A stretch of DNA of 14,237 nucleotides, taken from Syntrophaceae bacterium. Lineage in GTDB: Bacteria > Desulfobacterota > Desulfomonilia > Desulfomonilales > Desulfomonilaceae. Positions within the stretch are counted from its first letter, which is position 1; each line of letters begins with the position of its first letter. The translations under genes and the position numbers were made by a program. Shown piece by piece: positions 6,865 through 13,993 of the stretch. The notes under the pieces are model-generated. The model made no database searches. It worked only from the letters and a program-made list of their open reading frames with translations, and was not told the DNA's origin. The DNA is taken from assembly GCA_014874425.1 (NCBI GenBank), contig JACWAG010000025.1, positions 1 through 14,237 of the forward strand, in the 5' to 3' direction.

Positions 6865-6906
6865 TGATCTATAAATCAATTTATTTAGCATGGTTAAATC
6901 AATTTA
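6862..6906 (+). promoter_or_regulatory. Probable operator: inverted repeat plus 12-base direct repeats
   Basis: An inverted repeat AATTGAT-N6-ATCAATT spans 6862-6881, from the -10 element to just past the expected transcription start. Its right arm lies within TAAATCAATTTA (6872-6883), which recurs exactly at 6895-6906, 23 bases further on. Each 12-mer is itself palindromic except for its central two bases. This is what is expected of tandem sites for a dimeric repressor on neighbouring turns of the helix. emrAB-type pumps are often controlled by MarR/EmrR- or TetR-family repressors, but no regulator gene is in the window. Confidence 0.5.
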
Positions 6907-6915
6907 AACTGATGC

Positions 6916-8124
6916 TTGTCGGTTAACAATTTGCTAGAAGGACCACAAAACAAAAAGAAACTTAAAATCACTATTGCCGCCATAGTCTCAATTCTACTAG
7001 TTGTAGGCGGGGGTGTTTATTATTTCTTGACTAAGGGAAATGTGTCTACCGATGACGCGTATATTGATGGTCACATTTTTTCGGTAACTCCGAGGGTGGC
7101 TGGCTATGTAATCTCTGTTGACGTGGACGACAATCAGGAAGTTAAAGAAGGGGACCCTTTACTTTCACTCGACCCTACCGAATACGAAGTAGCCGTGGCT
7201 GAGGCTCGGGCGAACCTTGCTGAATCGCTGTCTACTCTGACATCTCTGGAGTTGGGAGTGCCTCTTGAACTTTCCCAAACAGAGCAAAAAGTCCGAGGGG
7301 CTGAATCCGAACTAAACACACTCACCAAGAACCTTGAGACCAAAAATAAAGATGAGGACGCAGCGACCCAGGATTTGCTTCGCGCTCAAGCTGAACACGA
7401 TAAAGCTCTCCTCGATTTTAGGCGAATGAATGAACTGCTGAAGGGGCAGGCGATCTCACAATCTACAATGGACGAGGTGGAAACCAGGGTCCAGACAACT
7501 TTGGCTCAGGTAAACGCGGCGCGGGCAAGGGCTGAGGCGATAAAGAAGCAAAAGGCCGCTTTACTTTCCGATAAGGACCGATTGGAAGCAAATATTCGCC
7601 TAGCCTCCACTGGTGAAGACCAGGCTAAAATTAGATCAAGACAGGTCGAAGCCCAACAAGCTCGCGTTGAATTGGCCAAGGCGAGACTTAGACAGGCTGA
7701 ACTCGATCTTGGCTATACAAACATAAAATCCCCCACGCATGGTTTTGTAACCAGAAAAAAGGTTGAGCCGGGCCAGATGGTTTCTCGGGGTCAACCCCTC
7801 ATGGCAATTGTTCCTTTGGATCCTAAGCTTATTTGGGTGACCGCAAACTATAAGGAGACCGAATTGAAGGGCGTCAAACCAGGTCAACCGGTGAGTGTTG
7901 AAGTGGATACTTATCCGGGAATAAAATTCGAGGGTAAAGTTGATTCGATCATGTCGGGCACTGGCGCGGCATTTTCGCTTTTTCCCCCTGAGAACGCCAC
8001 GGGGAATTATGTAAAAATAGTTCAACGTATACCTGTAAAAATAGTATTTGAAACCAAAGAGCCCAACCCCTTCCCTGCTCTTAGAATCGGAATGAGTGTG
8101 ATCCCTACGATTTACACAGATTGA
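6916..8124 (+). CDS. emrA: EmrA-type membrane fusion protein (HlyD family)
   Basis: A 402-residue periplasmic adaptor of a drug efflux pump, linking the inner-membrane transporter EmrB to an outer-membrane channel. After a basic N-terminus there is one transmembrane helix (about 17-38), then Ser-Thr-Asp-Asp-Ala-Tyr-Ile-Asp-Gly (44-52) and the first lipoyl half-motif. A long Ala-, Glu-, Lys- and Arg-rich alpha-helical hairpin (about 90-265) and the second lipoyl half with a Lys-Ser-Pro-x-x-Gly motif follow. Near the C-terminus the EmrA signature Gly-Thr-Gly-Ala-Ala-Phe-Ser-Leu with Pro-Pro-Glu-Asn-Ala-Thr-Gly-Asn is present. The start is TTG at 6916, with an in-frame stop just upstream and no clear Shine-Dalgarno, so translation may be weak. 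emrB follows 10 bases later. No TolC-type gene is visible. Confidence 0.93.
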   Translation: MSVNNLLEGPQNKKKLKITIAAIVSILLVVGGGVYYFLTKGNVSTDDAYIDGHIFSVTPRVAGYVISVDVDDNQEVKEGDPLLSLDPTEYEVAVAEARANLAESLSTLTSLELGVPLELSQTEQKVRGAESELNTLTKNLETKNKDEDAATQDLLRAQAEHDKALLDFRRMNELLKGQAISQSTMDEVETRVQTTLAQVNAARARAEAIKKQKAALLSDKDRLEANIRLASTGEDQAKIRSRQVEAQQARVELAKARLRQAELDLGYTNIKSPTHGFVTRKKVEPGQMVSRGQPLMAIVPLDPKLIWVTANYKETELKGVKPGQPVSVEVDTYPGIKFEGKVDSIMSGTGAAFSLFPPENATGNYVKIVQRIPVKIVFETKEPNPFPALRIGMSVIPTIYTD

Positions 8125-8134
8125 CCACCTCTAT

Positions 8135-9691
8135 ATGTCACCACCGCATCCACACAAGGCACTGATAACATTAGCGGTAATGATCCCGACTCTTATCGAG
8201 ATCCTTGACACCAGTGTTGCAAACGTTTCATTAAAGCACATTCAGGGGAGCCTGGCGGCAGGACAGGAAGAAGTAACCTGGGTATTAACCTCGTATTTGG
8301 TCGCCAATGCGATAGTAATCCCCATGAGTGGCTGGCTCGCGCGTTTAATGGGGCGAAAACGGTATTTACTTCTTTCGCTGGTGGTGTTCACAATCAGTTC
8401 CGCTCTCTGTGGCGCGGCCACGAGTCTCAATGAGATAATTTTATTTAGAATTGTTCAAGGCATGGGCGGTGGGGCATTGCAACCTATGTCTCAAGCCATA
8501 CTTCTCGAAACATATCCGCCTAATCAACGAGGCCTGGCAATGGGCATCTTCGGAATGGGGATAGTTGTTGGTCCGATCTTGGGGCCTCTCGTTGGCGGTT
8601 ATTTGACCGATAATTATTCCTGGCGCTGGATTTTTTATATCAATGTGCCGTTCTGCGCCATGGCTCTTTATATGATAACCAGTTTTGTGTTCGACCCGCC
8701 GTTTCAGGAGCGGCGAGAAAAGGGAGAGAAAGTCGATTACATTGGACTAATGTTGCTGGCAATCGGTCTGGGAAGTCTTCAGATCGTCCTGGATAAGGGT
8801 GAACTCAAGGACTGGTTCAGCTCTAATCAGATTGTCATTTTGACCGCTGTAGCCATCGTCGCTTTGACGGCTCTGGTTATTTGGGAACTTTACTGCGAGC
8901 GCCCAATAGTTGATTTGAGGATTTTCAATGACCGGAGTTTTGCCACTGCTAATATAGTAATGTTTCTGGCTTTTTTCGCTTTTTTCGGATCCATTGTATT
9001 ACTGCCGTTGTTTTTACAGACCCTTATGGGATATACAGCCTATCTCGCTGGGTGGGTGCTGGGGCCAGGCGGCGCTATCGCGTTTGTTATGCTCCCGTTC
9101 GTTGGAAAGATGACCGAACGGATAGACGCTAGAATTCTACTTGCTGTAGGCCTGTTGATAAATGCTTATAGCCTCCATTACATGTCAGGATTTAATCTTC
9201 AGATCAATATCGAAACAGCGACTTATTCGAGAGTAATTCAAGGGATAGGTATGCCTTTCATTTTCGTCCCGACCTCGTTTCTAGCCATGGCCTACGTGCC
9301 AAAGGAGAAGCTAAACAACGCCTCGGCTATTTTCAATCTTCTCAGAAACCTGGGCAGTTCCTTTGGAGTGGCTTTCGTATCAACGCTCCTGGATCGCCGG
9401 GCCCAGTTTCATCAGGCGAGGTTGACCGAGAATTTCTATCCGTCAAGTCCTGGGTATTCTTATCGGCTAGATCAATTGCAGTCCCTATTACAGGAAAAAC
9501 TTGGGTCATTTAGTGACCTCAATTCTTTGGCTCAGGGATATCTTTACAAAGTCCTTGACCAGCAAACTTTGCTGATGGCGTATTGTGATGTATTTTACGC
9601 GCTGGCGGTAATTTTTGTTTTACTGGTCACCATTGTTTGGGTGATTCGAAAACCGCCGGTGGGACGAAAATTCGAAATGCCGATGGAATGA
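8135..9691 (+). CDS. emrB: EmrB-type drug transporter (MFS, DHA2 family)
   Basis: A 518-residue inner-membrane proton/drug antiporter with about 14 hydrophobic segments, the size usual for the DHA2 family. Motif D1 is visible as Leu-Asp-Thr-Ser-Val-Ala-Asn-Val (24-31). Motif A lies in the second/third helix loop as Gly-Trp-Leu-Ala-Arg-Leu-Met-Gly-Arg-Lys-Arg. Motif C, the antiporter signature, reads Gly-Ile-Val-Val-Gly-Pro-Ile-Leu-Gly-Pro followed by Gly-Gly-Tyr-Leu, then Trp-Arg-Trp-Ile-Phe-Tyr-Ile-Asn-Val-Pro. The ATG lies 10 bases after the emrA stop with no own ribosome binding site, so it is probably translated by coupling. It should work with EmrA to pump hydrophobic compounds or uncouplers out of the cell; the actual substrate is unknown. 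The gene converges on the MATE gene with a 17-base gap and no clear terminator. Confidence 0.94.
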   Translation: MSPPHPHKALITLAVMIPTLIEILDTSVANVSLKHIQGSLAAGQEEVTWVLTSYLVANAIVIPMSGWLARLMGRKRYLLLSLVVFTISSALCGAATSLNEIILFRIVQGMGGGALQPMSQAILLETYPPNQRGLAMGIFGMGIVVGPILGPLVGGYLTDNYSWRWIFYINVPFCAMALYMITSFVFDPPFQERREKGEKVDYIGLMLLAIGLGSLQIVLDKGELKDWFSSNQIVILTAVAIVALTALVIWELYCERPIVDLRIFNDRSFATANIVMFLAFFAFFGSIVLLPLFLQTLMGYTAYLAGWVLGPGGAIAFVMLPFVGKMTERIDARILLAVGLLINAYSLHYMSGFNLQINIETATYSRVIQGIGMPFIFVPTSFLAMAYVPKEKLNNASAIFNLLRNLGSSFGVAFVSTLLDRRAQFHQARLTENFYPSSPGYSYRLDQLQSLLQEKLGSFSDLNSLAQGYLYKVLDQQTLLMAYCDVFYALAVIFVLLVTIVWVIRKPPVGRKFEMPME

Positions 9692-9708
9692 AAGGACATC
9701 TATAGAAG

Positions 9709-11103
9709 CTAATCTAACACACTGATGGTTTTCCAGTGCCCCGATCTGAATCTAAGCCAAAATACCGTTCCGATGACTATTACGTATACCAACATCCAGA
9801 TCCAGGCGGTAAATAGACCCATCCCTAGATACTTAGTCATTATATAGACGGGCGGGACAAAGAATATCCATGCGATGGTTATTTGCGCCCACATTGTAAA
9901 TTTGGTGTCTCCAGCGCCCTTCAGCGCTCCGTTGAATATTATAAAGACTGTATCAAATAGCGTATATGCTCCTATTATACGAACAATAATGACGCCTTTC
10001 TTCATCAATACCTCGAAGTTATTAGTTGTATCTTGATGTGGCTGGAAAAGACGTAATAGTAAATCCGGAGCTACCCAGAAGAAAATAGCTACCAGCGCAG
10101 TATATGACAAGGCGAGACTAAGTGCGCATAACACGCGCTTCTGAGCTATATCGGGTCGTTTTCTACCAATATATTCACCAACAATAGCGCTTGTGGCTAT
10201 TGACATCCCCACCATGGGGAGAAAAGAAAGGGTTTCAACGCTGAGCGCGATGTTTGTGGCCGCAAGGTCTATTTCACCGAGTTTTCCAACGATGAGCACA
10301 AAAGCGGTAAATGATCCTACATCGAGAATAAATTGGGCGCCCGCAGGTAACCCAAACTTTAAAAGCGCCTTAAAAATTCTACTGTCTAAATAAGCCTCCC
10401 TTCTCGTGCGGTACGTGGCCTGATATCTCGGGCTCAGGAAAATGTAGACCCAATAAATCGTGGGCACGAAGTTCGTCACAGCGGTAGCGATACCCGCTCC
10501 TTTGATACCTAGCTCAGGAAATCCGAAATTTCCAAAGATGAGAAGGTAATCGAGCGCAATGTTCCCGAGGTTTCCAATCAGGTTTCCGATCAAAATATAT
10601 GAGGTTTGACCTCTACCAGAAAAAAAGGAGGACAACGCAGCGTTAAGGGGAAGCGAAACTCCGCTATACATGAGGATCGTAAAATACTGTTTCTCCAATT
10701 CTACGATACAGGGTTCATGGCCTGTATTTCCCAATGTCCACTGGCCTAAAGGAATACAAGCCAGTATTAATGGTAGAGAAAACGCTGAGAACCATATTCC
10801 CTGCCAGACCGCTTTGGAACATCCTAATCTATCTCCTGCCCCATGACTCTGAGCTACGAGAGTGTTTGTATATTGAGCCGTTCCCTGAAAAAAACAACAG
10901 ATTGTGAAGTATGTGATTCCACCCGGAGTCGCCGCCGCAACATCGTTGATACTGTGCCAAGAAAGCATTAATCGATCGACAAATAAGGCCAATGTTAAAG
11001 AAGACGTGGAAAGTATCAGGGGAATAGCGATATGGAGCACTTCGGGGTAACCCTCCAGCACATTTTTGATAAAGCTGGAGATAGGATTGTTTTTTCCTGA
11101 CAT
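9709..11103 (-). CDS. MATE-family efflux transporter
   Basis: A cation-coupled multidrug and toxin exporter of about 464 residues with roughly 12 transmembrane segments in two homologous halves. The N-terminal half opens with Ile-Ala-Ile-Pro-Leu-Ile-Leu-Ser and Phe-Val-Asp-Arg-Leu-Met-Leu, and later has Ala-Gln-Ser-His-Gly-Ala-Gly-Asp. The second half has Gly-Leu-Pro-Ala-Gly-Ala-Gln-Phe (about 255-262) and Ile-Val-Gly-Glu-Tyr-Ile-Gly-Arg, as in NorM/DinF-type proteins. The frame stays open to a TTG at 11112, but I prefer the ATG at 11103: it has a GGA upstream and is the stronger start codon. The gene stands alone: a possible terminator separates it from the IHF/HU gene, and it converges with emrB. 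Its substrate is not predictable. Confidence 0.92.
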   Translation of the reverse strand: MSGKNNPISSFIKNVLEGYPEVLHIAIPLILSTSSLTLALFVDRLMLSWHSINDVAAATPGGITYFTICCFFQGTAQYTNTLVAQSHGAGDRLGCSKAVWQGIWFSAFSLPLILACIPLGQWTLGNTGHEPCIVELEKQYFTILMYSGVSLPLNAALSSFFSGRGQTSYILIGNLIGNLGNIALDYLLIFGNFGFPELGIKGAGIATAVTNFVPTIYWVYIFLSPRYQATYRTRREAYLDSRIFKALLKFGLPAGAQFILDVGSFTAFVLIVGKLGEIDLAATNIALSVETLSFLPMVGMSIATSAIVGEYIGRKRPDIAQKRVLCALSLALSYTALVAIFFWVAPDLLLRLFQPHQDTTNNFEVLMKKGVIIVRIIGAYTLFDTVFIIFNGALKGAGDTKFTMWAQITIAWIFFVPPVYIMTKYLGMGLFTAWIWMLVYVIVIGTVFWLRFRSGHWKTISVLD

Positions 11104-11132
11104 AGGATCCAAATATAACCATAGCGAATAGC

Positions 11133-11154
11133 AAAAAGATTTCCCGAATACGGG
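11133..11154 (-). terminator. Possible intrinsic terminator after the IHF/HU gene
   Basis: On the minus strand, CCCG-TATT-CGGG (11143-11154) is followed by AAATC and a run of five T (to 11133). The stem is only four base pairs and could compete with a second pairing just upstream, so it is a weak candidate. Its place, between the IHF/HU stop and the MATE start, is right for ending the IHF/HU transcript. Confidence 0.35.
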
Positions 11155-11236
11155 CCTGTTCGTCCCGAAATCAGGATTTAGGGCATCCGGGGGAACAGAC
11201 TCGTGGGAACAATGGAGAATGTATTGGATAGGTTAG

Positions 11237-11524
11237 TTAGGCGGGTATATTCACAGTTTTTTTAAGAACAGGGGAATATTTCCACGTGACAACTTTTCGA
11301 GCATCCAAAATTAATTCGTCTCCGGTTTGCGGATTGCGCCCTCTTCTGGAATTCTTATCTTTGACTGTCCATTTCCCGAATCCCGAGATCATGACATCTT
11401 CCCCATTGATGAGACAATCTTTAACGATGTCCAGAAGTTTCTCCACAATTTCTGTGGCTTCCCCCTTCATAAAACCGCAATCATCCGCTATCTTCTTTGC
11501 GATATCGGCTTTGGTAAGCGTCAT
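11237..11524 (-). CDS. IHF/HU-family DNA-binding protein (IHF alpha-like)
   Basis: A 95-residue nucleoid protein of the HU/IHF fold that bends DNA as a dimer. The sequence begins Thr-Leu-Thr-Lys-Ala-Asp-Ile-Ala. The central Ile-Ser-Gly-Phe-Gly-Lys-Trp (family Leu-Ser-Gly-Phe-Gly-x-Phe) is followed by the beta-arm motif Arg-Gly-Arg-Asn-Pro-Gln-Thr-Gly-Asp, including the Pro that intercalates into DNA. The wording Asp-Lys-Asn-x-Arg before this motif and Ala-Arg-Lys-Val-Val-Thr after it is closest to IHF alpha (IhfA). I place the start at ATG 11524, with GGGAGG six bases upstream, instead of the GTG two codons earlier. The gene lies 138 bases downstream of the radical SAM gene on the same strand, with a leader that suggests its own control. 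Confidence 0.93.
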   Translation of the reverse strand: MTLTKADIAKKIADDCGFMKGEATEIVEKLLDIVKDCLINGEDVMISGFGKWTVKDKNSRRGRNPQTGDELILDARKVVTWKYSPVLKKTVNIPA

Positions 11525-11556
11525 ATACACCCTCCCAACCAGTTAAAAAAAATGAC

Positions 11557-11574
11557 TAATCTGAAACTAGATTA
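11557..11574. repeat. Inverted repeat TAATCT-N6-AGATTA in the IHF/HU leader
   Basis: A perfect 6-base inverted repeat with a 6-base spacer lies 33 bases upstream of the IHF/HU ATG. On its far side are long A/T tracts (about 11584-11630), which could act as an UP element or curved DNA. It may be an operator, possibly for autoregulation, or a small leader hairpin. No convincing -35/-10 pair was found around it. Confidence 0.35.
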
Positions 11575-11668
11575 AAACAGTTTGATCAAAAAAGGCAAGA
11601 TTTTTTTTCAAAAAACCATCATGATTAGAAATAGATGGAAATAACAGCGCCGCATCCGCTCCTCGAAA

Positions 11669-13225
11669 TTAACCATGCGTAACTGGTAAAGGCTCCTCAA
11701 ATCTATTTACAAGCCTTCCCGAATAGGATTGCATGACTAGGGCCTTTCTGATCAGACCCGCTGCATCCGCGGGTTTGAATATAAATCTGATTCCCGTCTT
11801 TATTCCTATCACGTTGCCGAATCGCATGTACTTCCAATACGGCCCCTTCAATCGAAGAAGTCTACAGATACCAGCTATAACCCTCGAAAAGGAAAGCATT
11901 TTCTCATCGAAACCAAGATATATCTCCGGACATAATGCGGCCGCGTGGCACATTTGGGAAACGGCTTTATCGAGATCGAGTTCCTCAGACATATACCAGA
12001 CCTGATGCAACGGATTGGTCAGTCCATTTATAAACCCTTCCTTTACGGCCAGCTTCCATAACGCTGTTCGAGGATAGAGACGCACACCGATGAAAAATTG
12101 CGCAACATGAGTCACTGCCCGACCATCTTTTTTAAGATTATTGAGTACAAAATCCAGGGATGTCTGAAGTGTTTCGTTCGTCTCTCCCGGCCCTCCTATC
12201 ATAAAAAACCACCAGACGGCGAATGCGGTTTTGTTTAGGGCGCAGGCCGCCTCAAAAACATCTTCGCTTGTGAATCCCTTCCTGTAATTGGCCAACATGG
12301 TGTCCGAAGCGGATTCGGGAGTGATCATTAGGGACCTGAACCCGGCCCTCCACATTAAATCCAGGTATCGGTTATCCAGCCCTTTTGGATGCACTCCCAT
12401 GGCTGTGAATCGAGCCTTCCATGGTCGTCTTATTATTTCTTCCAGAATTGAAACCGAATGATCAAGCGGATCATTGAATACCGAGTCGACAAATTCAAAT
12501 GTATCAGGGCCATATTTTTCGAGGGCGTCCTCGATTTCGTCCACCACGTCTATTGGGTCTCTTAAACGCAAACGAACGCCTTCAAGTGATTGGTTGTAGG
12601 TGCAATACACACACTGTCGCCTGCAGCCTCTTTTCGTTTGAATATTGTAAGCGGCCCCGATCCTCCGATAAGATATAGTGTCAACCCATCTCCCTATATC
12701 CGGGGCGCGGCTACCAAATCCATTCATCACAGGAGGGGTCAAATCAAAGACCCCGTTAACTAAGCGACCAACCCCGGGTATATGGGACACTTCCTTACCG
12801 TTCTCGATGCATTCCAACAAAGTAGTGAAAGGCCCTTCTCCATCAGAAACTACAACGTAGTCAGCCTTCAATAACTTGAGCACAGCCTCGGGCGCTAAAC
12901 TGACGGCGGAACCACCTACGACTATCGGACAGTCAGTTAAGCGTCTAATTTTTTCAATCAGCTCAAGCGTGTCAGGAATATAAGAAATCGGATGCAGCAT
13001 GTTTACATTGTCGATGTTCCTGACGGACACCCCGATTATCTCAGGTTCAAAGGACCGAATAGCCTGCTCAACCTCGGTGAACACCATTTTTCCCGAAAAG
13101 CACAGGTCTAACGCGTTGACGGTATGACCGGCGGCTTCTACGGCGGAAGCCACATAGCATAAGCCGATCGGGGCAGCGGCGAGCATATCTCCTTTTCTAT
13201 TGCTGTTAATTAACAATACTCTCAT
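11669..13225 (-). CDS. B12-binding domain radical SAM protein
   Basis: A 518-residue enzyme with an N-terminal cobalamin-binding Rossmann-like domain (about 1-150) and a radical SAM core. The cluster motif is Cys201-x3-Cys205-x2-Cys208, preceded by Gln-Thr-Lys-Arg-Gly. Further on, Gly-Gly-Pro-Gly-Glu-Thr (after Phe-Met-Ile) fits the strand that closes the SAM site. In the B12 domain the usual Asp-x-His-x-x-Gly motif reads Asp-Leu-Cys-Phe-Ser-Gly, so no lower-ligand His is present, as in many radical SAM relatives. The frame opens 20 codons earlier, but the ATG at 13225 overlaps the phosphopantetheinyl transferase stop as ATGA and begins right at Met-Arg-Val-Leu-Leu-Ile-Asn, the first strand. 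Members often methylate or rearrange unactivated carbons in lipids and natural products. The substrate here is unknown; context points to a carrier-bound polyketide or lipid. Confidence 0.88.
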   Translation of the reverse strand: MRVLLINSNRKGDMLAAAPIGLCYVASAVEAAGHTVNALDLCFSGKMVFTEVEQAIRSFEPEIIGVSVRNIDNVNMLHPISYIPDTLELIEKIRRLTDCPIVVGGSAVSLAPEAVLKLLKADYVVVSDGEGPFTTLLECIENGKEVSHIPGVGRLVNGVFDLTPPVMNGFGSRAPDIGRWVDTISYRRIGAAYNIQTKRGCRRQCVYCTYNQSLEGVRLRLRDPIDVVDEIEDALEKYGPDTFEFVDSVFNDPLDHSVSILEEIIRRPWKARFTAMGVHPKGLDNRYLDLMWRAGFRSLMITPESASDTMLANYRKGFTSEDVFEAACALNKTAFAVWWFFMIGGPGETNETLQTSLDFVLNNLKKDGRAVTHVAQFFIGVRLYPRTALWKLAVKEGFINGLTNPLHQVWYMSEELDLDKAVSQMCHAAALCPEIYLGFDEKMLSFSRVIAGICRLLRLKGPYWKYMRFGNVIGIKTGIRFIFKPADAAGLIRKALVMQSYSGRLVNRFEEPLPVTHG

Positions 13226-13989
13226 TGAGGCAGACCAGTTATCCTGTGTTGGAGCGATTTGTAGACATGGAGCCAATCCCGACATTCGGAACTCTCGACC
13301 ACACTTAGAGAGACAAATCCGGCGCCTTCAAGCCGGGTGACAGTCTGAACCGGAAGAGGATCCTGGATGCCCAATCTTGATCCAACTGCTGGAGAAAAGG
13401 AAAAGTATGACTGGAAATATTCGTCACACGACTTTGCGGATACCAAAAAAAGATCCAAAGGATCGCAAAGGTTAAAACCTATGCCTAATGCCTTTATTAA
13501 TGATTCTTTCGCAGACCATAGAAAACCGGCCGCCCCTGATAGGGAAAAGTTGTTAAACGCAGAGAGTATCTCGAGTTCACCGGGCCGAAAAGCTCTCTGA
13601 AGAGGATAGGGGGGTAAGAACTCCAGAGGGAAAGCCACATCTATCCCGCAAGTCAAATTTGCATTGGCTATCGCTCCCCACACTTCACCAAGACCGTATG
13701 AGAAAGAGATCGAAAAATCTCCCCAACCCAGCACTTCAAGTGTAGGCTTGCCCAAATAATCTGATCGAATGTTCAATACGAGGTTGTTGGAGATCAAAAA
13801 ATCATTCTCAAGGCGGCTTTTGACTCCCATTGCTGTAACCATGCAGCGGGCTAGTTTGAGCTTGATTTTACGCCGATCTTCCGAACTTAGATTGCGGGAA
13901 CCATATGAAATACGGCTGTAGAATACTTCGGAGCCTAGCGCCCCAAATTTCTTGGAGCGAATCGTTTCACACTTTCCTTGAATAATCAT
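13222..13989 (-). CDS. 4'-phosphopantetheinyl transferase, Sfp-type
   Basis: A 255-residue enzyme that moves the phosphopantetheine arm of coenzyme A onto a serine of an acyl or peptidyl carrier protein. Family motifs in order: Gly-Lys-Pro (80-82); Ile-Ser-Phe-Ser-Tyr (94-98) at the place of Ile-Ser-x-Ser-His; Cys-Gly-Ile-Asp117-Val-Ala (Mg ligand); Phe-x-x-x-Glu-Leu (about 134-139); and Trp158-Ser-Ala-Lys161-Glu162-Ser-Leu-Ile-Lys166-Ala-Leu-Gly. The length matches the double-size Sfp class, not the small AcpS class, so the natural partner is probably a secondary-metabolism or lipid-synthase carrier domain. The CoA-contacting His of the second motif is Tyr98. The gene starts 4 bases after the dehydratase-like gene and its stop overlaps the radical SAM start, so the three form one transcription unit. 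The ribosome binding site is weak. Confidence 0.88.
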   Translation of the reverse strand: MIIQGKCETIRSKKFGALGSEVFYSRISYGSRNLSSEDRRKIKLKLARCMVTAMGVKSRLENDFLISNNLVLNIRSDYLGKPTLEVLGWGDFSISFSYGLGEVWGAIANANLTCGIDVAFPLEFLPPYPLQRAFRPGELEILSAFNNFSLSGAAGFLWSAKESLIKALGIGFNLCDPLDLFLVSAKSCDEYFQSYFSFSPAVGSRLGIQDPLPVQTVTRLEGAGFVSLSVVESSECRDWLHVYKSLQHRITGLPQ

Positions 13990-13993
13990 TACA

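Larger units (their letters stand above)
6565..6915. other. AT-rich divergent promoter region (rlpA / emrAB)
   Basis: This is a 351-base gene-free stretch. The half next to rlpA (about 6580-6720) is extremely AT-rich and contains its promoter. The half next to emrA contains a consensus-like promoter followed by repeats. No ORF, tRNA or recognised riboswitch was seen. Between 6720 and 6830 nothing specific was found apart from a distant 7-base inverted match (CAATAGG at 6739-6745, CCTATTG at 6810-6816), probably chance. Confidence 0.7.

Noticed and set aside
11640..11668. AGCG...CGCT pairing after the radical SAM stop, considered as a terminator
   Set aside because: It is a four-base-pair stem with no adjacent T-run; the poly-T tracts lie too far downstream to form a standard terminator with it.
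13226..13285. Upstream 20-codon extension of the radical SAM frame
   Set aside because: It lies inside the phosphopantetheinyl transferase coding region, has no ribosome binding site, and the ATGA-coupled Met starts exactly at the first strand of the B12 domain.
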